Positions 27,120 through 34,504 of a stretch of 64,000 nt of DNA are shown here, in pieces. The position numbers were made by a program, and so were the translations under genes. The notes under the pieces are model-generated. The model was given only the letters and a program-made list of their open reading frames with translations, did not search any database and was not told the origin of the DNA. The stretch comes from Anaerococcus urinomassiliensis (GTDB taxonomy: Bacteria > Bacillota > Clostridia > Tissierellales > Peptoniphilaceae), in the NCBI RefSeq assembly GCF_900128425.1, contig NZ_LT635782.1, positions 1,680,475 to 1,744,474 on the forward strand, written 5' to 3'. How positions within the stretch are numbered: the stretch's first letter is position 1; each line of letters begins with the position of its first letter.

Positions 27120-27599
27120 ATGAAAATAATACTAGCCGTTGACCAAAATTGGGGAATCGGCAAAGATAACGAAATGCTTTTTCATCTAAAAAAAGACCTA
27201 AAGCATTTTAAGGACCTCACTATTGGAAATATTGTAGTAATGGGTAGAAGTACTTATGTGTCTATAGGAAAAGCTTTGGAAGGTAGAGAAAATCTGGTTT
27301 TGACTAGAAATAGCAATTACAAATTGGAGGACGCCTTGGTTTTTCATAATATCGATGAAATCTTAGCTTACGTGAAGGAAAAGAAAGAAGAAGTATTTGT
27401 GATAGGTGGTTCTCAGATAGTCGACCTGTTTTTGCCTTATTGTGATGAGGCTATCATAACTAAAATATTAGAACATAGACCGGCGGATACCTACCTTCAC
27501 AATTTTGATTGTGATGATAATTTTGAAATCAAAAACGAATCCGAAATTTTTGAAGAAAATAAAATCAAATTCAAATATGTAATATATAGGAGGAAATAA
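27120..27599 (+). CDS. folA: dihydrofolate reductase
   Basis: Reduces dihydrofolate to tetrahydrofolate with NADPH. It has 159 residues from the ATG at 27120, placed six bases after GGAGG; the longer frame adds ten residues lacking family similarity. Motifs: 'ILAVDQNWGIGKDNEMLFHL' (Met20-loop region) and 'KKDLKHFK' with the catalytic Asp, although the usual Trp before it is Phe. 'IVVMGRSTYVSIGKAL' and 'EVFVIGGSQIVDLFLPYCDE' complete the NADPH site. It overlaps the next gene by one base (TAATG). Confidence 0.94.
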   Translation: MKIILAVDQNWGIGKDNEMLFHLKKDLKHFKDLTIGNIVVMGRSTYVSIGKALEGRENLVLTRNSNYKLEDALVFHNIDEILAYVKEKKEEVFVIGGSQIVDLFLPYCDEAIITKILEHRPADTYLHNFDCDDNFEIKNESEIFEENKIKFKYVIYRRK

Positions 27600-28084
27600 T
27601 GGACTTATATAAACTAGCAATGGATAAGATTAATGATCTTGGCATTGAATATGAGTTGGTAGAACATCCACCAGCACTGACAACAGAACAAGCAGATGAA
27701 TTCATCGAGGGAATCGAGGGTGTTCGTACCAAGACCATGTTTTTGACCGATAGGAAGAAAAGAGAATTTTATTTGGTCATCATGGATGATGTAAAACGCA
27801 TGGATATGGACTTGTTCAAAGAAATAGTAGGCAAAAAAGTAAAGATGGCATCAGAAAACTCTTTGATGGAAAAGATGGGACTGCCAGCAGGAGTTGTATC
27901 TCCATTCGGGCTTATAAACAACGAAGACCACGACATAACAGTTTACTTTGATAAGGAAATTATGGATGAAGAAAGAATGAGCTTTCATCCAAATACCAAC
28001 GAAAAGACAATATTCATAAGCACTAAAGACTTATTAAGATACCTAGATGATATAGGGTATGAATATCATATAGAAGAATTATAA
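27599..28084 (+). CDS. YbaK/ProX-type aminoacyl-tRNA deacylase
   Basis: A 161-residue single-domain editing protein of the YbaK/EbsC/ProXp family, which hydrolyses mischarged aminoacyl-tRNA, often Ala-tRNA(Pro). Visible features: 'YELVEHPPALTTEQADEF', 'TKTMFLTDRKKREFYLVIM', 'KMASENSLMEKMGLPAGVVSPFGL' (given in part) and 'MSFHPNTNEKTIFIS'. The catalytic-site lysine and the GxxxP-like turn are in place. Coupled to folA by TAATG. Which mischarged tRNA it clears is not visible from sequence. Confidence 0.87.
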   Translation: MDLYKLAMDKINDLGIEYELVEHPPALTTEQADEFIEGIEGVRTKTMFLTDRKKREFYLVIMDDVKRMDMDLFKEIVGKKVKMASENSLMEKMGLPAGVVSPFGLINNEDHDITVYFDKEIMDEERMSFHPNTNEKTIFISTKDLLRYLDDIGYEYHIEEL

Positions 28085-28094
28085 AGGAGAATAC

Positions 28095-28364
28095 ATGGAA
28101 AAAGTTAAAACAACAGAAATATTTGTAAGTGACAAATGTCCATTTTGCGCACCACTAATCGAAGATTATGAGAATAATCCAGAAAAATACGAGGGACAAG
28201 AACTAATAAACATCAATGAATCTATGGCAAACCTAAAAAGATTTTTAAAATACCGTGACGATTTGAAAGGTTATGAACAAGCTAAAGCAGAAGGCAAAGT
28301 AGGAGTTCCATCAAAGGTGCTTGACGGTGTCGAGGTAGTATTTATCAAACAAGAAGATATATAA
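28095..28364 (+). CDS. small glutaredoxin-like thiol protein
   Basis: An 89-residue protein with a thioredoxin-fold active site C15-P-F-C18 in 'IFVSDKCPFCAPL' and a likely cis-proline segment 'GVPSKVLDG' near residue 72. The central helix region is charged and lacks the usual glutathione-site pattern, so it is glutaredoxin-like rather than a proven glutaredoxin. GGAG lies ten bases upstream of its ATG. Last gene of the folA unit; a weak hairpin and T7 run follow. Confidence 0.75.
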   Translation: MEKVKTTEIFVSDKCPFCAPLIEDYENNPEKYEGQELININESMANLKRFLKYRDDLKGYEQAKAEGKVGVPSKVLDGVEVVFIKQEDI

Positions 28365-28404
28365 ATATTAAGAGGGCCGAGGTTCTCTTTTTTTGTTGTA
28401 ATTA

Positions 28405-28448
28405 CCCTTTCGAGATCCTTCGGCCTGCGGCCTCAAGGATGACAAGGG
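28405..28448. repeat. short palindromic repeat, degenerate copy
   Basis: CCCTT...ATCCTT with a GC-rich loop and AAGGAT...AAGGG forms an imperfect palindrome. It shares the GATCCTTC / GGATGACA core with the two longer copies downstream but is shorter and diverged. Confidence 0.6.
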
Positions 28449-28576
28449 ATTCAGTGCTTTACAAGTACAGGACAGCCCTTCTGCATTTCTAAAAAATCTC
28501 CTAAGTAATTTGTTTTTTGAAGAACCTTCATGCTGTATGCATATTGTAAATAAGGATAATTACGTCCCACGCCACG

Positions 28577-28665
28577 CTGTCATTCTGAGCTTTAGCGAAG
28601 AATCTCGTGAGGAATAGGCCTATGGGATCCTTCTTTCGCTTACGCTCAATCAGGATGACAGGCGG
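28577..28665. repeat. dispersed palindromic repeat, copy A
   Basis: An element of about 89 bases runs from CTGTCATTCTGAGC to TCAGGATGACAGGCGG, with inner GAATCTCGTGAG and GGGATCCTTCTTTCGC. The ends are inverted (CTGTCAT / ATGACAG), so the element folds back. It is nearly identical to copy B 220 bases downstream. There is no ORF. Confidence 0.85.
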
Positions 28666-28796
28666 AGAAATGGGGATTCTTTTTTCTCTATTGGTAAATC
28701 AAAATTATAAGACAGGGATCGGGAATTATTCGGGTAGTAAACTTAGCTTAGTATAAGTGGAATAGAAATCCTTACACCGTTTCGGTTATTAGAACC

Positions 28797-28887
28797 CTGT
28801 CATTCTGAGCTTTAGCGAAGAATCTCGTGAGAGACGTATGCCTATGGGATCCTTCTTTCGCTTGCGCTCAATCAGGATGACAGGCGG
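28797..28887. repeat. dispersed palindromic repeat, copy B
   Basis: An element of about 91 bases almost identical to copy A in the same orientation; the main differences lie in the few bases after GAATCTCGTGAG and one base in CTTGCGCTC. The 592-base stretch 28365-28956 contains these repeats and no supported gene. Confidence 0.85.
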
Positions 28888-28932
28888 TAAATTGCGGACT
28901 ATTCGTGTATTTCGTCAATTATATTTTTATAC

Positions 28933-28967
28933 AAAAAAACTGAAACCAGTACGGTCTCAGTTTTTTT
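28933..28967 (-). terminator. terminator of the suf operon
   Basis: An 11-bp stem AAAAAAACTGA/TCAGTTTTTTT plus ACC/GGT around a 5-base loop gives a strong hairpin with a U-tract for minus-strand transcripts. The stop codon of the small membrane-protein ORF lies inside it. Confidence 0.85.
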
Positions 28968-29142
28968 CTTTTATATTCTTGTATTTTACATAAGCATTTG
29001 CCGTCATAAGTATTGATACTATCAGTATAAACCACCAGTAAGACCTTCCCTTGCTGTATTGGAGGTAGGTTAGCAAATACAACAAAAAAGCTGTAAATGC
29101 GCTTGTTAGAAACTCCAAATTTTCTAGGTTTTTCTTGTTCAT
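28957..29142 (-). CDS. small two-helix membrane protein, unknown
   Basis: A 61-residue product with two predicted membrane helices ('FTAFLLYLLTYLQYS', 'WWFILIVSILMTANAYV') and lysine-rich ends. It begins one base after the sufU stop and its own stop lies within the suf terminator hairpin. The ribosome site is weak (only AAG-type purines). I do not recognise a family. It may be a real member at the end of the suf operon or a fortuitous frame; the hydrophobic pattern favours a real gene. Confidence 0.5.
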   Translation of the reverse strand: MNKKNLENLEFLTSAFTAFLLYLLTYLQYSKGRSYWWFILIVSILMTANAYVKYKNIKEKN

Positions 29143-29143
29143 C

Positions 29144-29563
29144 TTATATTATTTCGTCCAAGGTCTTCCATGATAGGAGGGCGCATTTTACCCTTTGCGG
29201 CATATTTTGGATGTTGATAAAGGCAACTGCATCGCCTAGTTTGTCTAGCTCTTCGTCAGATATTTCTTCTCTTTTTATCATGCGAATATAAATATCGGCG
29301 AGTTCTTTGGCTTCTTCTTTGCTTTTGCCAATGATTGTATCACACATAACACTAGTTGCTGCTTGGCTTATGGCACAGCCGTCTCCTGTAAAGGCCGCAT
29401 CGACTATTTTATCTCCATCGTATTTTAGTTCCAAGACAATCTCATCTCCGCAGGATGGATTGTGGCCCGGTTCTTTGACATCGGCATCTGCTAGTTCGTG
29501 TTTGTTTGCTTGGTTTCTCGAATGATCTAGGATTATTTGAGAATAAATTTCTTCCATATTCAT
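29144..29563 (-). CDS. sufU: SufU-type Fe-S assembly sulfurtransferase/zinc protein
   Basis: Accepts sulfur from SufS and passes it to the SufBCD scaffold. The 139 residues have the SufU layout: 'IILDHSRNQ' near the N-terminus, Cys in 'HNPSCGDEI', Cys in 'FTGDGCAISQAATSVMCD', the SufU-specific insertion around residues 90-115, and Cys in 'RVKCALLSW'. These cysteines plus the Asp bind zinc. It follows sufS by one base. Confidence 0.93.
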   Translation of the reverse strand: MNMEEIYSQIILDHSRNQANKHELADADVKEPGHNPSCGDEIVLELKYDGDKIVDAAFTGDGCAISQAATSVMCDTIIGKSKEEAKELADIYIRMIKREEISDEELDKLGDAVAFINIQNMPQRVKCALLSWKTLDEII

Positions 29564-29564
29564 T

Positions 29565-30785
29565 TTATAAGCCCATCACCTTTCTTACATCTAAGAGTTC
29601 TTTGGCAAATATTTCTGCTTCTTCTTTTGTATTATAAAACGCAAAGCTTGCCCTTGCTGTTGAACTTACATTTAGGTACTTGTGAAGTGGCATAGCACAG
29701 TGGTGGCCACTTCTTACAGCGACACCCTTGCTATCAAGGACTGATGCAATGTCATGTGGGTGGATGTCATCAAAAGTAAAGGATAGGACAGCCCCTGTTT
29801 TGGCATTTGCTGGATAGAAGGTCTTGATATGAGGGTAATCTTTGATTAGCTCATAGGCGTATCTTGTAAGATCTGATTCGTATGAGTAAATCTCATCAAG
29901 GCCTATATTTTCCATGTATTTGATGGCTGCTGCAAGACCTACTACTCCACCTACATCTTGGGTGCCAGCTTCAAATTTGTATGGCAATTCTGCAAAGGTC
30001 ACTTCTTGCTCATAGACATATTCTATCATATCTCCACCAGTTAAGAATGGATCCATATTCTCTAGCAAGTCTTTTTTCCCATAAAGGACACCAATTCCCA
30101 TAGGTGCTAGTAGTTTATGGCCAGAGAAAACTAAAAAGTCACAGTTTAGGTCCGCCACATCTGTTTTTAAATGTGGGATTAACTGAGCACCGTCAACTAT
30201 GGAAATGGCACCAGCATCGTGGGCCCAATCAACAATTTTTTTGACATCAATAATCTCACCTGTAACATTGGATGCTCCAGTGAAAGATACAATTTTTGTC
30301 TTTTCATTGATCTTATTTTTTAAATCATCATAGTCTAGGGAATGATCATCATTGAGGTAAGCATAGACTAATTTTGCTCCCGTTTTCCTTGCTACTATTT
30401 GCCATGGGACAAGGTTGGCATGGTGTTCTAATATGGTAATTAGAATCTCATCGCCTTCTTTTATATTTTCCATAGCATAGGAATAAGCCACTAAGTTTAG
30501 AGCTTCTGTAGCATTTCTAGTAAATATTACTTCTTCTCTGTGTTTTGCCCCTATGTATTTTTGTATATAGTCCCTACTTTCTTCATAAGCGGTTGTTGCC
30601 ACATATGATAGGTAGTGGGCTCCCCTGTGAGGGTTGGCATTTTGATATTTGTAATAATTGTCGACAGCATCTATTACCTCTTTTGGTTTTTGACTAGTTG
30701 CTGCTGTGTCAAGGTAGATGACTTCCTTACCTACATTTTTGCTATCTAGGTAAGGAAAGTCAGCTCTAATTTTTTCTATATCCAT
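29565..30785 (-). CDS. sufS: cysteine desulfurase SufS
   Basis: PLP enzyme of 406 residues that removes sulfur from cysteine for Fe-S assembly. Motifs: 'YLDTAATSQKPKEVIDAV', 'EILITILEHHANLVPWQ', PLP-lysine in 'VFSGHKLLAPMGIGVLYG', 'GTQDVGGVVGLAAA' and the group II catalytic cysteine in 'VRSGHHCAMPL'. Encoded between sufD and sufU with one-base gaps, consistent with SufU being its sulfur acceptor. Confidence 0.96.
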   Translation of the reverse strand: MDIEKIRADFPYLDSKNVGKEVIYLDTAATSQKPKEVIDAVDNYYKYQNANPHRGAHYLSYVATTAYEESRDYIQKYIGAKHREEVIFTRNATEALNLVAYSYAMENIKEGDEILITILEHHANLVPWQIVARKTGAKLVYAYLNDDHSLDYDDLKNKINEKTKIVSFTGASNVTGEIIDVKKIVDWAHDAGAISIVDGAQLIPHLKTDVADLNCDFLVFSGHKLLAPMGIGVLYGKKDLLENMDPFLTGGDMIEYVYEQEVTFAELPYKFEAGTQDVGGVVGLAAAIKYMENIGLDEIYSYESDLTRYAYELIKDYPHIKTFYPANAKTGAVLSFTFDDIHPHDIASVLDSKGVAVRSGHHCAMPLHKYLNVSSTARASFAFYNTKEEAEIFAKELLDVRKVMGL

Positions 30786-30786
30786 C

Positions 30787-31827
30787 TTAATTCCTTGTGT
30801 TCATTTGACGAACTTCTTCTTTGAGTTCTTCTCTTAAACTTTCGTCTTCGATTTTATCAAGGGTTTTTGCAAAAGTTGCTTCTAGCATCATTGATTCTGC
30901 TTGTTTCTTGTCAAAACCACGACTCATAATGTAAAATAACATATCTTTGTTTAGTCTACCAACGCTTGCTGCGTGGTTTCCCGCTACTTCTTTTTCTGCA
31001 CAAAGTAGGATTGGAGCTGTTTTGTTCTTGACATCATCTGAGAACATCATTGAGTAATCACCAATCTTACCATCAGCACTCACGCAACCTGGTCTTAGAT
31101 CAACTACACCCTTCCAGTTCTTGTGGGCTCTGTCTTTCAAAGCACCGTTGAACATAGCATCAGAATCTGTTTCATTGCCCAAGTGTTCGTTTGTAGCAAG
31201 GATGTCTAGGAATTCGTCTCCTTCTTTGAAATAAACTCCATCTTCTATGACCATCGCCCTGTCGCCTTCTAGGATGTTTTTGATGTTTACTAGTGAATGG
31301 CTTGCTCCTATTTCAATGTATGAAATATCAAGCATAGCTTCTTCATCTAAGAGTGTTGCGACTGATTGTATGTTGGTAGATTCTGTTGGCAAGTTGGTTA
31401 CTATTACTAATTTTACCTTGGCTCTTTTTTCTAGATTTACTCTGATTAGTGAGTTTAGGTAAAGCTTAGCGCCATCGCCATTTACATTTACCAAAAATGA
31501 TGAAACAGAATCTTCTGCCGCGTTGATATCTATATTTGAAACTAGGATATTATTTTCTGCATTAAGTTTTAGATCAATAGCTTCAAAGTCACTTTTTCCC
31601 TTGATGTCTCTATATATGCTAAAGTTTCTAAAGTTTTTGTTCTCGTTTAAAACTTCTTCTGAAACTCCATAATTTTTACCAGCAAAGGCTTGGTTCAAAG
31701 ATATGATTTCATCCTTATCACTTTCTTTGAAATATGGCTTCTTATCTGGTGTTTCTAGGCCCTCTTCTATGAAGTTTAGCCCTGTTGAGTTCCAGGTGTA
31801 CATTCTCATTTCATTTAATTTGCTCAT
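30787..31827 (-). CDS. sufD: Fe-S assembly scaffold SufD
   Basis: A 346-residue SufD/SufB-family beta-helix protein, shorter than SufB. Conserved C-terminal segments: 'DLRPGCVSADGKIGDYSMMF', 'LLCAEKEVAGNHAASVGRL' and 'LFYIMSRGFDKKQAESMM' match the SufBD core, with the scaffold His in 'GNHAAS'. The N-terminus is divergent, as usual for Firmicute SufD. It shares its first base with the sufB stop region, so it is coupled to sufB. Confidence 0.93.
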   Translation of the reverse strand: MSKLNEMRMYTWNSTGLNFIEEGLETPDKKPYFKESDKDEIISLNQAFAGKNYGVSEEVLNENKNFRNFSIYRDIKGKSDFEAIDLKLNAENNILVSNIDINAAEDSVSSFLVNVNGDGAKLYLNSLIRVNLEKRAKVKLVIVTNLPTESTNIQSVATLLDEEAMLDISYIEIGASHSLVNIKNILEGDRAMVIEDGVYFKEGDEFLDILATNEHLGNETDSDAMFNGALKDRAHKNWKGVVDLRPGCVSADGKIGDYSMMFSDDVKNKTAPILLCAEKEVAGNHAASVGRLNKDMLFYIMSRGFDKKQAESMMLEATFAKTLDKIEDESLREELKEEVRQMNTRN

Positions 31828-33239
31828 CAGCCATTTGCTCCTTCTAGTTCCATATCAATTAAACGGTTCATTTCAACTGCATACTCTAGTGGAAGCTCTC
31901 TACTTACTGGCTCTGCAAATCCACGAACTATCATTGATTTAGTCTCATCCTCTGGGATTCCTCGGCTCATTAGATAAAAGATTTGTGATTGGTCAAGGGA
32001 ACCAATTTTGGCCTCGTGACCACAGTCCACATCGTCATTTCTAATATCAAGAACTGGGATTGTATCTGATTGAGCATTCTCACTTAGCATCAAGTTTTCA
32101 CAGTCTACTGTAGAACGGCTTCCAGCTGAGTTTCTCTTCATTTGTACAAGAGATCTAGTCATTGATTTACCGCTTCCTGCTGTAATTGATTTTGTAAGAG
32201 CTGTTGAATATGTGTTAGGGGCAAGGTGGATCATAGAGCAACCATTGTCTATATATTGGCCATCAGATGCAAATGTGATTCCTGTGTATTCTGCACTTGC
32301 GTATTCTCCTGCAAGCACTGATGTTGGATAAAGCATAGAAACTTTTGATCCAAATGATCCAGATACCCAAATTACCTTGCCACCTTCGTCAACTATGGCA
32401 CGTTTGGTGTTTAGGTTGTACATATTTCTTGACCAGTTTTCTATAGTTGAAAATCTTACTTCGGCGTTTTTTCCAACAAAAATTTCTACAGATCCTGCAT
32501 GAAGGTTAACGACGTTATACTTAGGTGCTGAGCATCCTTCAATAAAGTGTACCTTTGCATTATCCTCTGCAATTATCATTGTATGTTCAAATTGGCCAGC
32601 TCCTGGAGCATTTAGCCTATAGTATGATTGGAGAGGGATATCTACCTTTACTCCTTCTGGAACATAAATTAGACTGCCACCACTCCATACAGCACCATGT
32701 AGGGCCGCATACTTGTGAAGTGTTGGTGGGATAGCTCTTTGGAAGTACTCTTTTACTAAATCTTCATGTTCCTTAAGGGCTGTTGCAAAGTCCATAAAGA
32801 TAACCCCTTGGTCTTCAAGGTGTTTTTGGATAGAAAAATACACTTCCTCAGAGTCGTATTGGGCACCAACACCAGCTAGAGACTCTTGCTCAGCCTTTGG
32901 AATACCAAGTCTATCAAAGGTCGCCTTGATTTCTTCTGGCAAGGCATCCCAAGTTGACTTTTTGTCTGTTTTTGGCTTAACATAGGCAGTAATATCAGCC
33001 ACATTAAGTTCTGATAGGTCTGGTCCCCAAGTTGGATTTTCCATTTGTTCAAATAATTCTAAGGATTTTAGTCGTCTAATCCTCATCCAGTCAGGTTCAC
33101 CTTTTTCGCGGGAAATCTCGTTTACAATATCCGCATTGATGCCCTTTTCGGTTATTTTCTCATAAGTAAACTCGTCGATAAAATCGTAAAATCCACGATC
33201 GAGAGTTTTTAATTTTTCTTCTATATTGTTACTTGGCAT
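31827..33239 (-). CDS. sufB: Fe-S assembly scaffold SufB
   Basis: Core scaffold subunit on which Fe-S clusters are built, 470 residues (family about 465). Motifs: 'GVIFMDFATALKEHEDLVKE', 'IYVPEGVKVDIPLQSYYRLN', 'FIEGCSAPKYNVVNLHAGSV', 'LMLSENAQSDTIPVLDIRND' and 'DVDCGHEAKIGSLDQSQIFY'. The last includes the conserved Cys/His pair. It lies between sufC and sufD with a three-base gap to sufC. Confidence 0.97.
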   Translation of the reverse strand: MPSNNIEEKLKTLDRGFYDFIDEFTYEKITEKGINADIVNEISREKGEPDWMRIRRLKSLELFEQMENPTWGPDLSELNVADITAYVKPKTDKKSTWDALPEEIKATFDRLGIPKAEQESLAGVGAQYDSEEVYFSIQKHLEDQGVIFMDFATALKEHEDLVKEYFQRAIPPTLHKYAALHGAVWSGGSLIYVPEGVKVDIPLQSYYRLNAPGAGQFEHTMIIAEDNAKVHFIEGCSAPKYNVVNLHAGSVEIFVGKNAEVRFSTIENWSRNMYNLNTKRAIVDEGGKVIWVSGSFGSKVSMLYPTSVLAGEYASAEYTGITFASDGQYIDNGCSMIHLAPNTYSTALTKSITAGSGKSMTRSLVQMKRNSAGSRSTVDCENLMLSENAQSDTIPVLDIRNDDVDCGHEAKIGSLDQSQIFYLMSRGIPEDETKSMIVRGFAEPVSRELPLEYAVEMNRLIDMELEGANG

Positions 33240-33242
33240 AGT

Positions 33243-33974
33243 CTACACCCATTCATATCCACGTTTTTCAATCTCATCCATTAGTGATGCATCACCTTCG
33301 TGGGCAATCTTACCATCTTTGATGACATGAACGTAGTCAGCATCTATACTTTCTAAAAGTTCTCTGTGGTGGGTGATGATGATAACTGCATTGTCTTCGC
33401 TTAGGAAGTCTTTTATACCTGCTGATACAATTCTTACAGCATCCACATCAAGACCAGAGTCTGTTTCATCAAGCATAGCTAGTTTTGGATTTAACATTTT
33501 TAGTTGGAGGATCTCGCTTTTCTTGCGTTCACCACCAGAAAAACCAACATTTACATATCTACTTGCATAGTCTTCAGAAAGATTTAAGTTTTCCATTTCC
33601 TTGGCAAGTTTTTTGCTAAATGATAACATTTGCGGTTTCGTACCTGTGATTTGTTCTTCAGATATTCTCAAGAAATCATTTAGTTTTACCCCAGGAATCT
33701 CATCTGGGTGTTGGAAAGACATAAAGATACCGCGGCGAGCACGTTTGTCTACAGATTCTTCTGTGATATCTTCGCCTTCAAAATAAATCTTACCTTCTGT
33801 CACCTCGTAAACAGGATTTGCCATAATTGTATTCATAAGTGTTGACTTACCAGAACCATTTTGGCCCATTACAACATGAACTTCTCCTGCATTTACTCTT
33901 AGATCTATACCTTTTAAAATCTCTGTATCCTCAACTGATACATGAAGATTTTCTACTTTTAATAATTCAGACAT
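33243..33974 (-). CDS. sufC: Fe-S assembly ATPase SufC
   Basis: ABC-type ATPase driving the SufBD scaffold; cytoplasmic, 243 residues. Walker A 'GQNGSGKSTLMNTIM', Q-loop 'FQHPDEIPGV', signature 'FSGGERKKSEILQ' and Walker B 'LAMLDETDSGLDVDA', where the E-T-D of SufC is typical, then 'IIITHHREL'. First gene of the operon. The gene order sufC-B-D-S-U differs from the common Bacillus order C-D-S-U-B. Confidence 0.97.
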   Translation of the reverse strand: MSELLKVENLHVSVEDTEILKGIDLRVNAGEVHVVMGQNGSGKSTLMNTIMANPVYEVTEGKIYFEGEDITEESVDKRARRGIFMSFQHPDEIPGVKLNDFLRISEEQITGTKPQMLSFSKKLAKEMENLNLSEDYASRYVNVGFSGGERKKSEILQLKMLNPKLAMLDETDSGLDVDAVRIVSAGIKDFLSEDNAVIIITHHRELLESIDADYVHVIKDGKIAHEGDASLMDEIEKRGYEWV

Positions 33975-34010
33975 ATTTACCTCTTTTATTTCTAAAATAA
34001 ATTCGTATAA

Positions 34011-34038
34011 AGTATACTACTTTACTAGGAATTATCAA
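34011..34038 (-). promoter_or_regulatory. suf operon promoter
   Basis: On the minus strand TTGATA (34033-34038) and TATACT (34011-34016) are 16 bases apart, about 37 bases upstream of sufC. The small palindrome AAAGTA/TACTTT with a 3-base spacer overlaps the -10 and could be a regulator site. Confidence 0.6.
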
Positions 34039-34074
34039 ACATTGTTCTTTACTCATTTTACCTCTTTTTTTCCA

Positions 34075-34099
34075 ATAAAAAAACGAGCTTTTGCCCGTT
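34075..34099 (-). terminator. terminator of the HPr gene
   Basis: The minus-strand stem AACGGGC/GCTCGTT (one G-T pair) with an AAAA loop is followed by seven T, 15 bases after the HPr stop codon. Confidence 0.85.
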
Positions 34100-34113
34100 A
34101 ATTATTTCAAATT

Positions 34114-34383
34114 TTAATTATTTTGATTTATTTTATTATCTATAACATCAACTAAAGCTTTTACGGCATCTTCTTCATCATCACCACTTGCTTTAATGGT
34201 GAGCTCGTCGCCGTTAGAAGCACTCATGCTAAGAACTGACATGATAGACTTTGCATTGTAACTTCTACCATTCTTCTCTACAGTAATATCGCACGGAAAT
34301 TTTACAGCAGCTCTGATGAAAATCGATGCAGGTCTGGCATGCAAGCCAATCTCATTAGTTAGTGTGACTTTTTGCTCGTACAT
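34114..34383 (-). CDS. ptsH: phosphocarrier protein HPr
   Basis: Small general PTS phosphocarrier of 89 residues. The phosphorylated His15 is in 'EIGLHARPASIF', and the regulatory serine of Gram-positive HPr (Ser46) is in 'YNAKSIMSVLSM'. It would serve the mannose-type EIIA encoded at 5.3 kb and act with CcpA in catabolite repression. It is monocistronic here; enzyme I is not in the window. The promoter overlaps a cre-like sequence. Confidence 0.95.
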   Translation of the reverse strand: MYEQKVTLTNEIGLHARPASIFIRAAVKFPCDITVEKNGRSYNAKSIMSVLSMSASNGDELTIKASGDDEEDAVKALVDVIDNKINQNN

Positions 34384-34415
34384 AGCAGCTCCTTTCCTGA
34401 TCTTCTTATAGAACT

Positions 34416-34453
34416 ATAGTACAATATTTTTTTATAAAATGCAAACATTTTCC
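34416..34453 (-). promoter_or_regulatory. HPr promoter with overlapping cre-like sequence
   Basis: On the minus strand TTGCAT (34439-34444), 17 bases, TACTAT (34416-34421). TGCAAACATTTTCC (34440-34453) matches the cre consensus at 12 of 14 positions and covers the -35. Confidence 0.5.
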
Positions 34454-34468
34454 ACGTTACCACTATAA

Positions 34469-34497
34469 AGAAAAAACTCACCATATTTCAGGCGAGT
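34469..34497 (-). terminator. terminator of the dipeptidase gene
   Basis: Minus-strand stem ACTCGCC/GGTGAGT (one G-T pair), 8-base loop, then six or more T; it starts eight bases after the stop codon. Confidence 0.85.
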
Positions 34498-34504
34498 CTA
34501 TAAG

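Noticed and set aside
28405..28887. Possible CRISPR array
   Set aside because: Only two long near-identical palindromic elements and one diverged copy, with a spacing of over 100 bases and no cas genes nearby.
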